A DNA stretch of 64,000 nt from assembly GCF_005889735.1 (NCBI RefSeq), contig NZ_VCKY01000009.1, positions 28,369 to 92,368 of the forward strand. The letters are read 5' to 3'. How positions within the stretch are numbered: the stretch's first letter is position 1; each line of letters begins with the position of its first letter. The notes beneath the pieces were generated by a model. It saw nothing but the letters and a program-made list of their open reading frames with translations, did not search any database and was not told the origin of the DNA. Both the position numbers and the translations under genes were made by a program. This document shows positions 27,805 through 36,939 of this stretch, piece after piece. This DNA comes from Nonomuraea turkmeniaca. GTDB taxonomy: Bacteria; Actinomycetota; Actinomycetes; Streptosporangiales; Streptosporangiaceae.

Positions 27805-28724
27805 GGGCCGGCCTCCGGGAGCGGCAGGTCTTCCAGCCAGAGCCGCTGCAACATGTGCCAGTCCTCCGGATGCTCGGAGATGCCCTTCTCGAACACGTCG
27901 GCCAGCCGCTGCGCCACCACCGCGACCTTCTCCTGCCGGGTGCCCTCCTCCGGGACCGGGATCTCCTCGTGGATGTGGATGCCCCAGTCGCCGTTCACGA
28001 AGTAGACGACCGCCGGCAGCAGCGCGGCCCCGGTCTGCACGGCCAGCAGCGGCGGCCCCGCGGGCACCTTCGTGGTGGCGCCGAAGAAGCGCACCTCGAC
28101 GCCGCTCTTGGTCAGATCGCGCTCGGCGGGCAGGCACACCACGCCGCCCTTGCGCACCCGCATCGCCAGCGTGGCGAAGTTGTGCCCGTCGCCGCCGGTC
28201 AGCGGCAGCACCTCCATGCCGAGCCCTTCGCGGAAGGCCACGTAGCGCCGGAACAACGACTCCGGCCTGAGCCGCTCGGCCACGGTCGTGAACGGATGGC
28301 CCACGCCCACCAGCCAGGCGCCGGCCTGATCCCAGTTGCCCATGTGCGGCAGCGCCAGCACCACGCCCCGCCCGGCCGCCACGGTGTCGTGGACGTGCTC
28401 GGCGCCGATGACGTGGGTGCGCCGCACGACCTCCTCGGTGCTCATGGACGGCAGCCGGAAGATCTCGTGGAAGTAGCGGAAGTACGAGCGCATGCCCGCT
28501 CTGGTGAGCTCGCGCAGCTCGCGGCTGCCCGGGGCGAGGCCGGTCACCCTGGCGAGGTTGGACTCCAGCCGGCGCACCGACTTGCCGCGCCTGGCCCACA
28601 CCCGGTCGGCCAGGACGCGGAAGACCGCGGCCGTGGGGCGCTCGGGCAGCAGCGGCACGAGCTTCCACCCGGCCGCGAAACCGGCGGCCACCACACGATC
28701 GCCGAACGATGCCTTCTCGCTCAT
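27801..28724 (-). CDS. patA: Phosphatidylinositol mannoside acyltransferase
   Basis: Membrane-associated acyltransferase of the HtrB/LpxL superfamily that palmitoylates the 6-position of mannose in PIM. 307 aa. The HxxxxD/E-type catalytic region appears as LPHMGNWDQAGAW (about 122-134), with further conserved PAERDLTKSGVEVRFFG (about 195-212). Start ATG 28724 (MSEKASFGDRVVA) is preceded by GAGGGAG and overlaps the pgsA stop (ATGA). The gene ends inside the pimA start codon. Confidence 0.9.
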   Translation of the reverse strand: MSEKASFGDRVVAAGFAAGWKLVPLLPERPTAAVFRVLADRVWARRGKSVRRLESNLARVTGLAPGSRELRELTRAGMRSYFRYFHEIFRLPSMSTEEVVRRTHVIGAEHVHDTVAAGRGVVLALPHMGNWDQAGAWLVGVGHPFTTVAERLRPESLFRRYVAFREGLGMEVLPLTGGDGHNFATLAMRVRKGGVVCLPAERDLTKSGVEVRFFGATTKVPAGPPLLAVQTGAALLPAVVYFVNGDWGIHIHEEIPVPEEGTRQEKVAVVAQRLADVFEKGISEHPEDWHMLQRLWLEDLPLPEAGP

Positions 28725-29323
28725 TTCTCCCTCGCCTGCCGATAGACGGCCACCACCCGCTGCCCCACGGTGATCACGCTGGCCGCCGCCAGCAGCCACA
28801 TCCCGGCAGGCAGAACGTACGGCACGCCGAGCCCCGAGAAGCAGGCCGCGACCAGCGCCACGACCAGCCGCTCCGGCCGCTCGGCCAGCCCGACGTCAGC
28901 CGTGAGCCCGAGCCCCTCGGCCCTGGCCTTGGCGTACGACACCAGGGTCCCGGCGATCAGGCACACCAGCGTCACCGAGGCCATCAGCGTGTCCTGCCTG
29001 GACACGAAATACAAGATCAGGCCGGCGAAGATGGCCGCGTCGGCCACGCGGTCGAGGGTCGAGTCCAGGAACGCGCCCCAGGTGCTTCCCCCCTTCCCGC
29101 CGAGCCTGGCCACCACACCGTCGAGCAGGTCGAACAGCACGAAAACCGTGATCACAAGGGCCCCCACGGTCAGGTGGCCGAGGGGGAAGAAGGTCAGGGC
29201 GGCCACGACGGTGCCGAGGGTGCCGATCGCCGTGACGGCGTTCGGGCCGATCCCGCGGCCGACGAGGGCCCTGCCCAGCGGGGTGAGTATCCGGGTCATG
29301 GCCGGGCGCAGGAGTTTGAGCAT
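28721..29323 (-). CDS. pgsA: Phosphatidylinositol phosphate synthase (CDP-alcohol phosphatidyltransferase)
   Basis: Integral membrane enzyme joining CDP-diacylglycerol and inositol phosphate; the product is dephosphorylated to phosphatidylinositol. 200 aa with about six helices. The family motif D-x2-DG-x2-AR-x8-G-x3-D-x3-D is complete in LDGVVARLGGKGGSTWGAF followed by LDSTLDRVAD. The start is set at ATG 29323 (MLKLLRPAMTRILTPL), matching relatives; ATG 29344 and longer frames are open but less likely. First gene of the PIM operon. Confidence 0.9.
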   Translation of the reverse strand: MLKLLRPAMTRILTPLGRALVGRGIGPNAVTAIGTLGTVVAALTFFPLGHLTVGALVITVFVLFDLLDGVVARLGGKGGSTWGAFLDSTLDRVADAAIFAGLILYFVSRQDTLMASVTLVCLIAGTLVSYAKARAEGLGLTADVGLAERPERLVVALVAACFSGLGVPYVLPAGMWLLAAASVITVGQRVVAVYRQAREK

Positions 29324-29488
29324 CGCCGTCCGATCGTAGGCCATCACGGACCTGACAACTTTCTTTGCCCTGGCCCTCTTGTGATATCCGCCACACGGGT
29401 ATTTGGTGAACACACCGCGTCCATGCGGTTTCTGTCACACTTCGCGCGGGCGCGGCGTTGGAACCAACCGACGACGCTGGAGGCCGAT

Positions 29489-31627
29489 GTGGCTGAAAGA
29501 AACACGGGAGGCGCCGTAGGAGCCGCGGGCAGGGCACCCGCGGCCGACAGGGCGGATGCGATACGCAATGTCGTGCTGGTCGGCCACTCAGGAGCAGGTA
29601 AGACGACCCTCGTCGAGCAGCTGCTGGCCGCCACGGGCACTATTCAGCGCCCGGGACGGGTCGAGGACGGCAACACGGTCAGCGACTTCGACGAGGTCGA
29701 GGTCAGGCAACAGCGGTCGGTCAATCTCTCCTTGGCGCCCCTGCTGCACAACAGCATCAAGATCAACCTTCTGGACACCCCCGGCTACGCCGACTTCGTC
29801 GGCGATCTGCGAGCCGGGCTGCGAGCCGCGGACGCGGCGTTGTTCGTGGTCTCCGCCTCCGACGGGATCGACGGGCTCACCCAGATGCTCTGGGAGGAGT
29901 GCGCGCAGGTCGGCATGCCCCGCGCGGTCGTGATCACCAAGATCGACCACCAGCGGGCCGACTTCGACGAGGTGCTCGCCGCCTGCCAGGACGTCTTCGG
30001 CGACGGCGTGGCGCCCCTCTACCTGCCGGTGATCACCAATGGGCACGTCAACGGGCTGATCGGGTTGCTCACCCAGAAGTTCTACAACTACGCGACCGGC
30101 GCCCGTACCGAGAAGGAGCCCGGCGCCGAGTACCAGGCGCAGATCGAGGAGTACCGCGGCAGTCTGATCGAGGGCATCATCCAGGAGAGCGAAGACGAGA
30201 CGCTCATGGAGAGATACCTCGAGGGCGAGCCGATCGACACCAAGGTCCTCATCGAGGACCTGGAGAAGGCCGTCGCGCGCGGCAGCTTCTACCCGGTTCT
30301 CTGCAGCGGGCTGGGCGTGGGCGCGCACGAGGTGCTCGAGGTCATCACTCAGGGCTTCCCCTCGCCCCTCGAACACCCGATGCCGGAGATCACCGACCTG
30401 TCCGGCAAACAGGTCAAGGGCATCACCTGCGACCAGGACGGCCCGCTGGTGGCCGAGGTCGTCAAGACCACCAGCGACCCGTACGTCGGCCGCATCAGCC
30501 TCGTCCGCGTCTTCTCCGGCACGCTGCGCCCCGACATGACCGTGCACGTGTCCGGGCACGGCCTGGCCGACCGCGGCCACGAGGACCACGACGTGGACGA
30601 GCGCATCGGCACCCTGACCTGTCCGCTGGGCAAGCACCAGCGCGGCGCGGCCAAGGGCATGGCCGGCGACATCGTGGCGGTGGCCAAGCTTTCGCGCGCC
30701 GAGACCGGCGACACCCTGTCCGAGGTGGAGCGGCCGCTGGTCATGACCGCCTGGGCCATGCCCGAACCGCTGCTGCCCGTGGCGATCAGGGCCAAGTCCA
30801 AGGCCGACGAGGACAAGCTGTCGCAGGCGCTCGGCCGGCTCGTGGCCGAGGACCCCACGCTGCGGCTGGAGAACAACGCCGAGACCCGGCAGCTCGTCCT
30901 GTGGTGCATGGGCGAGGCGCACACCGACGTGCTGCTCGACCGGCTGTCCAAGCGGCACGGCGTCGAGGTCGAGCGCGTGGAGCTGCGGGTGCCGCTGCGC
31001 GAGACGTTCGGCGGCAAGTGCCAGGCGATGGGCCGCAACGTCAAGCAGACCGGCGGGCACGGCCAGTACGCGATCTGCCACCTCGAGGTGGAGCCCCTGC
31101 CGTCCGGCGGCGGGTTCGAGTTCGTGGACAAGATCGTGGGCGGCGTGGTGCCGCGGCAGTTCATCCCATCGGTGGAGAAGGGCGTACGGGCCCAGATGGA
31201 GCGGGGCGTCGTCGCCGGCTACCCGATGGTCGACGTGCGCGTCACGCTCTACGACGGCAAGGCGCACTCCGTCGACTCCTCCGACATGGCCTTCCAGATC
31301 GCCGGCCAGCTGGCGCTGAAGGAGGCGGCGTCGAAGGTGCCGACCCTGCTGCTCGAGCCGGTGGACGAGCTCTCCGTGCTGGTGGCCGACGACTACGTGG
31401 GGTCGGTGATGTCCGACCTGTCGTCGCGGCGCGGGCGCGTGCTCGGCACCGAGCCCGTCGGCACCGGTCGCACCCTGGTCAAGGCCGAGGTGCCCGAGCT
31501 GGAGATCACGAGGTACGCCATCGACCTGAGATCCATGTCACATGGCACGGGCACGTTCACGCGTTCCTTCCTGCGCTACGAACCACTGCCCCAGAACATC
31601 GCGAGCAAGGTGGCGACGCCGGAATGA
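29489..31627 (+). CDS. fusA2: Elongation factor G-like protein EF-G2
   Basis: A second, non-canonical EF-G homologue, 712 aa with G domain and domains II-V. G1 is GHSGAGKTT (residues 32-40) rather than GHVDHGKTT. The G3 box is DTPGYADF (from residue 96), with Tyr100 where EF-G has its catalytic His. G4 is TKID. These changes are shared with mycobacterial EF-G2, whose GTPase activity is reported to be absent or weak, so it may not drive translocation. The start is GTG 29489 behind GGAGG; the frame is open far upstream, but that part is antisense to pgsA. Divergent from the PIM operon. Confidence 0.88.
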   Translation: MAERNTGGAVGAAGRAPAADRADAIRNVVLVGHSGAGKTTLVEQLLAATGTIQRPGRVEDGNTVSDFDEVEVRQQRSVNLSLAPLLHNSIKINLLDTPGYADFVGDLRAGLRAADAALFVVSASDGIDGLTQMLWEECAQVGMPRAVVITKIDHQRADFDEVLAACQDVFGDGVAPLYLPVITNGHVNGLIGLLTQKFYNYATGARTEKEPGAEYQAQIEEYRGSLIEGIIQESEDETLMERYLEGEPIDTKVLIEDLEKAVARGSFYPVLCSGLGVGAHEVLEVITQGFPSPLEHPMPEITDLSGKQVKGITCDQDGPLVAEVVKTTSDPYVGRISLVRVFSGTLRPDMTVHVSGHGLADRGHEDHDVDERIGTLTCPLGKHQRGAAKGMAGDIVAVAKLSRAETGDTLSEVERPLVMTAWAMPEPLLPVAIRAKSKADEDKLSQALGRLVAEDPTLRLENNAETRQLVLWCMGEAHTDVLLDRLSKRHGVEVERVELRVPLRETFGGKCQAMGRNVKQTGGHGQYAICHLEVEPLPSGGGFEFVDKIVGGVVPRQFIPSVEKGVRAQMERGVVAGYPMVDVRVTLYDGKAHSVDSSDMAFQIAGQLALKEAASKVPTLLLEPVDELSVLVADDYVGSVMSDLSSRRGRVLGTEPVGTGRTLVKAEVPELEITRYAIDLRSMSHGTGTFTRSFLRYEPLPQNIASKVATPE

Positions 31628-31647
31628 CGGCGGAATGAGCCGGGATT

Positions 31648-31691
31648 AGCTGGGGAGCCGGGAGGGAAATCTGGCCCCTCCCGGCCCAGCT
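31648..31691 (+). terminator. Long hairpin terminator after EF-G2
   Basis: Core stem GCCGGGAGGG / CCCTCCCGGC (31657-31685), extended through a bulge to AGCT/AGCT, then AT-rich sequence. Starts 20 bases after the stop. Confidence 0.75.
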
Positions 31692-31777
31692 ATATTCATT
31701 TATCACAAAGAGATCACGACTTCATTTCTTTTTTTCGTCCCGACCATCCCTGAGCAGGTGCCACACTGGGTGGCATT

Positions 31778-33340
31778 ATGCGAACTGGACGCCCACTCCT
31801 AGCCGCCGCAGCCCTCGCCGTCGTCACCACCACCGCCGCCTACGCGTTCGGCCCCGGTGCGACCGAGGCCCCCGCGGCGAGCGAGAAGAAGACGACCACA
31901 GCCGCCGCACCCGTGGCCGCCTGCAAGGCCGACGCCCGCTACCCGAAGCGCCAGCTCCGGGGCGTCTGGATCGCCACGGTCAAGAACATCGACTGGCCCT
32001 CGCGGACCGGGCTGACCGCCGAGCGGCAGAAGGCCGAATACATCAAGATCCTGGACAGCGCCGCCAAGCGTAACTTCAACGCGGTCTTCGTCCAGGTGCG
32101 ACCCGCCTCCGACGCGCTCTACAAGTCGTCGATCGAGCCCTGGTCGCAGTTCCTGACCGGCACGGCGGGCAAGGATCCCGGCTGGGACCCGCTGCCGTTC
32201 CTCATCGACGAGGCCCACAAGCGCGGCCTGGAGTTCCACGCCTGGTTCAACCCGTACCGGGCCTCCTATGACGCCAACACGTCCAAGCTGCCCGCCAACC
32301 ACCCGGCCAGGCAGCACCCGGACTGGACGGTCAAGTACGGCGACCGCCTCTACTTCAACCCGGGCATGCCGCAGGTGCGCGAGCACGTCGTCAAGGTCAT
32401 CACGGACGTGGTGGACCGGTACGACGTGGACGGGGTGCACTTCGACGACTACTTCTACCCGTATCCGGGCGAGGGCGGCCAGTTCAACGACAAGGCCGCC
32501 TTTACAAAGTACGGCAAGGGCAAGAGCCTGGCCGACTGGCGTCGTAACAACGTCAACACGCTCGTCGCCGAGGTGGACGAGGCCATCCACGAGCGGAAGA
32601 ACCACGTCAAGTTCGGCATCAGCCCGTTCGGCATCTGGCGGAACAAGTCGAACGACCCGTCCGGGTCCAACACCAACGGCATGTCCGCCTATGACTCGAT
32701 TTATGCGGATGCGAAGGCCTGGATCAACTCCGGCACTGTCGACTACGTGATGCCGCAGCTCTACTGGCCGCGCGGTTTCAAGGCGGCCGACTACAAGGAG
32801 CTGATGCCGTGGTGGTCCGGCGCGGTCAAGGGCTCCGGAGTGCACCTGTACATCGGGCAGGCCCTCTACCGGGTCGGCGCCAAGGACGACAAGGCCTGGA
32901 CCAAGCCGGGCGAGCTGGCCGCGCACCTGACGCTCAACCGCAAGCACAAGCAGGTGGACGGTGACGTCTACTTCAGCGCCAAGCAGCTGCTCACCAACCC
33001 GCTGGGCGCGATGGACCGGGTCGCCAAGGAGCACTACGGCAGGCCCGCCCTGCTGCCGCTCATGAAGGACCGCGGCGGCCAGGCCCCGGCCAAGCCGGCG
33101 GGGGCGAAGGCGGCGGGCTCGACGCTGTCGTGGACGCCGTCGTCCGGGGCGCGTGCGTACGCGGTGTACCAGGTGCCCAAGTCCGGCAAGGACTGCCAGG
33201 GCACGGACGCCCGCAACCTGGTCGCCGTCGTCACCAACCCGTCGTTCGCGGCCAAGTCGCCGGGGACTTACCTGGTCACCTCGCTCGATCGCCTGCACCA
33301 CGAGAGCAAGCCGGTCAAGGTGAAGGTGGACGCGGTCTGA
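31778..33340 (+). CDS. Secreted GHL10-family glycoside hydrolase (YngK-like)
   Basis: 520 aa. Signal peptide about 1-23 (LLAAAALAVVTTTAAYA), a Lys/Thr/Ala-rich linker, then a GHL10 (DUF187) TIM barrel (about 58-390): RQLRGVWIATVKNIDWPS at the start, FHAWFNPYRASYD, DGVHFDDYFYPYPGEGG and VDYVMPQLYWPRGF. The acidic pair FDDYFYP is the likely catalytic site. A C-terminal fibronectin III-like domain (about 430-520) may bind polymer. Relatives act on cell-wall or environmental polysaccharide; the exact substrate is unknown. Closed by two GC-rich hairpins. Confidence 0.85.
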   Translation: MRTGRPLLAAAALAVVTTTAAYAFGPGATEAPAASEKKTTTAAAPVAACKADARYPKRQLRGVWIATVKNIDWPSRTGLTAERQKAEYIKILDSAAKRNFNAVFVQVRPASDALYKSSIEPWSQFLTGTAGKDPGWDPLPFLIDEAHKRGLEFHAWFNPYRASYDANTSKLPANHPARQHPDWTVKYGDRLYFNPGMPQVREHVVKVITDVVDRYDVDGVHFDDYFYPYPGEGGQFNDKAAFTKYGKGKSLADWRRNNVNTLVAEVDEAIHERKNHVKFGISPFGIWRNKSNDPSGSNTNGMSAYDSIYADAKAWINSGTVDYVMPQLYWPRGFKAADYKELMPWWSGAVKGSGVHLYIGQALYRVGAKDDKAWTKPGELAAHLTLNRKHKQVDGDVYFSAKQLLTNPLGAMDRVAKEHYGRPALLPLMKDRGGQAPAKPAGAKAAGSTLSWTPSSGARAYAVYQVPKSGKDCQGTDARNLVAVVTNPSFAAKSPGTYLVTSLDRLHHESKPVKVKVDAV

Positions 33341-33357
33341 CCCGCCCGCGCCGGACA

Positions 33358-33378
33358 CCGGGGCCCTCAAGGCCCCGG
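33358..33378 (+). terminator. Terminator after the GHL10 gene
   Basis: CCGGGGCC / GGCCCCGG, 8-bp stem with 5-nt loop, 17 bases after the stop. A second hairpin with a bulge (33402-33432) follows. Confidence 0.65.
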
Positions 33379-33627
33379 GCACGTCCTGTCGCGGCCGCCC
33401 GCCGGGGCCCGGAAAACACCGGCCCCGGCCCGGCCACGCCTGGCCCGCCTCAGCGGTCGTCACCCCGCGGAACCGTTGTGAGGGCCCCGCTGACGCCGGG
33501 TCTCCCGCACCCGACGTCGCCTCGGCGCACCCTCGGTTCGTGAGAGGGTAGGTCGGAACTTGTGGCGCCTGGAGGCGACCTTCCTCTACCGTGCCACGGA
33601 CATCATCGATCGCGGGAGGTCATCGGG

Positions 33628-35817
33628 GTGAGGCGCGCGGTAGTCGTGCTGGCCGTGCTGCTCGGCCAGCTGCTGACCGGCCAGGGTCTTCTCACCGGAG
33701 CGGCACGAGCCGAGGCCGGCGCCGATCGGGTGGCGGCCGCCGCAGCCGGCGCCGATCGGGTGGCTCGTGCGGAGAGCGGCGCCGCATCGCTGGCCCGAGG
33801 CCACGCGGCCGGGAGCACGCAGGCTCCGGACGGCACCGGCCGGGTGGCGCTCATCGGGGTGTCCGGGCTGCACTGGAACGACCTCACCCAAGCCGACACC
33901 CCCAACCTCTGGGACCTGGTCGCCTCCAGCGCGATCGGCTCGCTCTCCGTCCGTACCGTCGGCAACGTGACCTGCCCCTACGACGGCTGGCTGACCGTGT
34001 CGGCGGGCACCAGGTCGGCCGTCGGCTACGGCTGCGGCGCACCCCCGATGCCCGAGCCGCAGGGCGAGGGCGCGACCATCCCCGACTACCGCTACCTCAT
34101 CGACGTGGCGGGCCAGCGCAACGCCGGCACCCTCGGAGAGTCGCTGAAGGCGGCCGGGCAGTGCTCGATCGCGATCGGCCCCGGCGCCGCGCTCGGGCTG
34201 GCCGATCGGCAGGGCGCGGTGCAGCACTACCACGCCTCGCCGCTCCAGGTCAGGACCGCCGACCTGGAGAAGTGCCGGATGATCGCCATGGACGTGGACG
34301 ACCTCATCCGCCCCTATCTGACCGGCGACCGCCTGCCGAAGGTGCCCGACCAGCTCACCCCCGCCCAGCGGCGCGACGCCCTGCGCCTGGCCGACGCCAA
34401 GGCGGGCGCACTGCTGTCGGTGCTGCCCGCCGACACGACGGTGCTGCTCGCGGGCCTGTCCGACCACGGCTCCGTACCCCATCTGCGGGTGGCCGCGCTC
34501 CGCGAGCCCGGCGCGCAAGGCCGGCTGCTCGGCGCCGCCTCCACCCGCCGCGAGGACATCTCGATCCTGCCCGACCTGACCTCCACCACGCTCACCAAGC
34601 TCGGCGTGCCGGTGCCCGCCACGGTCGTGGGCGTGCCCATGCAGGCCGGCGAGCACGGCGCCACCGTCGAACACCTCCAGCGCGCCGACGCCACCGCCCA
34701 GACCATGCGCTCGGCGAAGGGACAATACTTCACCGCCCTGGCGGTCCTGCAGGTCCTGTTCTACGTTCTGGCTTTCCTGCTGCTGCGCCGCCGCAAGCAA
34801 CTGCCCTGGGTACGCGCGGCCGCCACGGCGCTCGCGGCCCTGCCCGTCACCTCGTTCCTGGTCAACCTGCTGCCGTGGTCCACCCATCTGCAGCTGTTCG
34901 GCGGCATGCTGGCCTGGTGGGCGGCGATCACCGCGCTGGCGCTGGCCGGGCCCTGGCGGCGCCGGCCGCTCGGCCCGCTGGCCGTGGTCGCCGGCGTCAC
35001 CGCGCTCACGCTGGCCGGCGACCTGCTGACCGGCACGACGCTCCAGCTCAACAGCTTCATGGGCTTCAGCGCCGAGCAAGGGGCCCGCTACTTCGGGCTC
35101 GGCAATATCCCGTTCGCGCTGTTCGCCACCGGCACGCTGCTGACCACGACGGTGATCGCGCACCGCTGGCCGGGGAAGGTGGGCCTGGCCGCGATCGTGG
35201 GGCTGGGCGCGGCCGCGATGGTGCTCGGCGGGTCCGGGCTGGGCAGCGACTTCGGCGGCGTCATCGCGTTCGTGCCGGGCATCGCGGTGACGGCGCTCAT
35301 CCTGTCGGGCCGGCGGGTGTCGCTGCTGAAGCTGGCGTTGTTCTGCGTGGCCGGCGGGGTGATCGTGATGACCTTCGCCTGGATCAACTACCTGAGGCCG
35401 GCCAACGAGCAGACGCACCTGGGCAGGTTCGTGGGCCAGGTGCTGACCGGCGAGGCGCTCGACGTCATCTGGCGCAAGCTGCAGGCCATGCTCGGCACGC
35501 TGCTCAACCCCAATCTGATGCCGATCGTCATCGTGGCGGTGGCGTTCCTCGTGTACGCGATCCTGCGGCCCGAGCAGGCCTCGGCCGGGGTGGTGCCGGC
35601 GGCGTTCGAGCACTCCCCCGCGCTGCGGGCCGGGCTCATCGGCACGCTGGTCAGCGGCGTGGTCGGGATGCTCGTCAACGACTCGGGCGCGGCCGTGCTG
35701 TCCATGGCGCTGGCGCTGGCCGTACCACTGCTGCTGGCCACCGGCATCGGCGTGCTCATGCGGCGGGAGCAGTCATCCCCAGGCGTCGGCGAGCAACTGA
35801 CGCGTGTCTCGAAGTAG
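33628..35817 (+). CDS. Alkaline-phosphatase-fold domain joined to a polytopic membrane region
   Basis: 729 aa, function unknown, conserved in actinomycetes near the PIM and thrS genes. Signal peptide or helix (about 1-28), a short repeat-rich linker (two 10-residue units AGADRVAxAx), an extracytoplasmic domain (about 70-365) resembling the alkaline phosphatase superfamily (VALIGVSGLHWNDL, TPNLWDL, LLAGLSDHGSVPHL), then about ten membrane helices (375-720). The first metal-binding Asp of the superfamily appears to be Ser in GVSGL, so catalysis is doubtful. The start is GTG 33628 behind GGGAGG. The 3' end overlaps the convergent HIT gene by 45 bp. Confidence 0.75.
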   Translation: MRRAVVVLAVLLGQLLTGQGLLTGAARAEAGADRVAAAAAGADRVARAESGAASLARGHAAGSTQAPDGTGRVALIGVSGLHWNDLTQADTPNLWDLVASSAIGSLSVRTVGNVTCPYDGWLTVSAGTRSAVGYGCGAPPMPEPQGEGATIPDYRYLIDVAGQRNAGTLGESLKAAGQCSIAIGPGAALGLADRQGAVQHYHASPLQVRTADLEKCRMIAMDVDDLIRPYLTGDRLPKVPDQLTPAQRRDALRLADAKAGALLSVLPADTTVLLAGLSDHGSVPHLRVAALREPGAQGRLLGAASTRREDISILPDLTSTTLTKLGVPVPATVVGVPMQAGEHGATVEHLQRADATAQTMRSAKGQYFTALAVLQVLFYVLAFLLLRRRKQLPWVRAAATALAALPVTSFLVNLLPWSTHLQLFGGMLAWWAAITALALAGPWRRRPLGPLAVVAGVTALTLAGDLLTGTTLQLNSFMGFSAEQGARYFGLGNIPFALFATGTLLTTTVIAHRWPGKVGLAAIVGLGAAAMVLGGSGLGSDFGGVIAFVPGIAVTALILSGRRVSLLKLALFCVAGGVIVMTFAWINYLRPANEQTHLGRFVGQVLTGEALDVIWRKLQAMLGTLLNPNLMPIVIVAVAFLVYAILRPEQASAGVVPAAFEHSPALRAGLIGTLVSGVVGMLVNDSGAAVLSMALALAVPLLLATGIGVLMRREQSSPGVGEQLTRVSK
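33712..33771 (+). repeat. In-frame 30-bp tandem duplication
   Basis: GCCGGCGCCGATCGGGTGGC occurs at 33715-33734 and again at 33745-33764, giving two AGADRVA units in the linker after the signal peptide. Confidence 0.8.
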
Positions 35818-36303
35818 CTGCGGCAGGACCTTGGTCTGGGCGACGACCGGCATGAAGTTCGTGTCGCCGCCCCACCGGGGCACGACGTGCTGGTGCAGGT
35901 GCGCGGCGATGCCCGCGCCGGCCACGTGGCCGAGGTTCATGCCGACGTTGAAGCCCTGCGCGCCGCTGGCCTTGCGCAGGGCCCGCAGCGACCTCTGCGT
36001 GAACTCCCCCATCTCGACCAGCTCGTCCGGGCGCAGCTCGTCGTAGTCGGACACGTGCCGGTAGGGGACGACCATCAGGTGGCCGGAGTTGTACGGGTAG
36101 AGGTTGAGCACCGCGTACACGCTCTCGCCCCGGGCGACGATCAGGCCCTCCTCGTCGCTCATCTTGGGGATCGCGTCGAACGGGCACCCGTCGTCGGGGC
36201 CGGTGCCCGTCGGCTTGTTCTCACCCTTGATGTAGGCCATACGATGCGGGGTCCACAGACGGTCGAAGTTGTCCGGAGCCCCGGCCCCTGCCTGATCGTG
36301 CAT
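35773..36303 (-). CDS. HIT-family Ap4A phosphorylase (Rv2613c-type)
   Basis: 176-aa histidine-triad nucleotide hydrolase/phosphorylase. The triad is HLHQHVVPRW (about residues 129-138); upstream are the family's NLYPYNSGHLMVVPYRHV and MGEFTQRSLRALRK. Its place beside thrS and pgsA matches Rv2613c, shown to be a diadenosine tetraphosphate phosphorylase, so the same role is inferred. The start is set at ATG 36303; ATG 36315 is an alternative and no good Shine-Dalgarno is seen for either. It overlaps the convergent membrane gene by 45 bp. Confidence 0.88.
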   Translation of the reverse strand: MHDQAGAGAPDNFDRLWTPHRMAYIKGENKPTGTGPDDGCPFDAIPKMSDEEGLIVARGESVYAVLNLYPYNSGHLMVVPYRHVSDYDELRPDELVEMGEFTQRSLRALRKASGAQGFNVGMNLGHVAGAGIAAHLHQHVVPRWGGDTNFMPVVAQTKVLPQLLRDTRQLLADAWG

Positions 36304-36381
36304 AACTAGCAGCATAGGACCACGGACAAACGGGATGCTCTTCCGGCACAATCCTGAACATCCCGCCTAGAGGAGGCCGCG

Positions 36382-36939
36382 ATGAGCGAAGCGTTAGCAG
36401 AGCATGCCGTACCACCCGCCGAAGTCGAGAACCCCGAAAGTTCCGAGCACTCCGAAAACTCCGAAAACTCCGCAGAGCCCGCCGACGGTCCCGCCCTCGG
36501 GCAATCCACGCCCTATCCGTCCGGCGCGATGGTGAAGGGTCGGATCAAGGTCGCCGACGAGGTGGTGGAGAAGGTCGCCGCCCTGGCCGCCCTCGAAGTG
36601 GCCGGTGTCGCCGACATGGGCGGCGATCTGGCGCGCGCCTTCGAGTCCGTACGCGACCGCATTGGCATCGGCTCCCGGCGCGGCACCCAGGGCGTCAATG
36701 CGCAGATCCAGGACCGTCAGGTGGCCGTGGACCTGACGATCGTGGTGGAGTACGGGCACGTGGTGATGGAGGTCGCCTCGGAAGTCAAGATGAACGTGGC
36801 CAGGAGCGTGAGCCGGATGCTCGGCATGCGGGTCATGGAGGTCAACGTGACCGTGGACGATGTCCGTCTCCCCGGCGAGGGCCGCCCCACCTCCTCCGAA
36901 GAGCCGCCCGACGATGCCCTTGCTCCTTTTGCCACGTGA
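36382..36939 (+). CDS. Asp23/Gls24 family envelope stress protein
   Basis: 185 aa. An acidic, Ser/Glu/Asn-rich N-terminal tail (about 1-50, with SENSENS from a short DNA repeat) precedes an Asp23 domain (about 50-165): VKGRIKVADEVVEKVAALAALEVAGV, QVAVDLTIVVEYG and MRVMEVNVTVDDVRLPG. The family is linked to alkaline and cell-wall stress and binds at the membrane through partners. ATG 36382 with a good AGGAGG site. Confidence 0.88.
   Translation: MSEALAEHAVPPAEVENPESSEHSENSENSAEPADGPALGQSTPYPSGAMVKGRIKVADEVVEKVAALAALEVAGVADMGGDLARAFESVRDRIGIGSRRGTQGVNAQIQDRQVAVDLTIVVEYGHVVMEVASEVKMNVARSVSRMLGMRVMEVNVTVDDVRLPGEGRPTSSEEPPDDALAPFAT

Noticed and set aside
28709..29488. N-terminal extension of EF-G2 by 260 codons
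   Set aside because: It runs antisense through pgsA; a good GGAGG-GTG start exists at 29489.
29588..31267. Long minus-strand frame opposite EF-G2
   Set aside because: Antisense shadow of a clear gene; composition is low-complexity with no domain.
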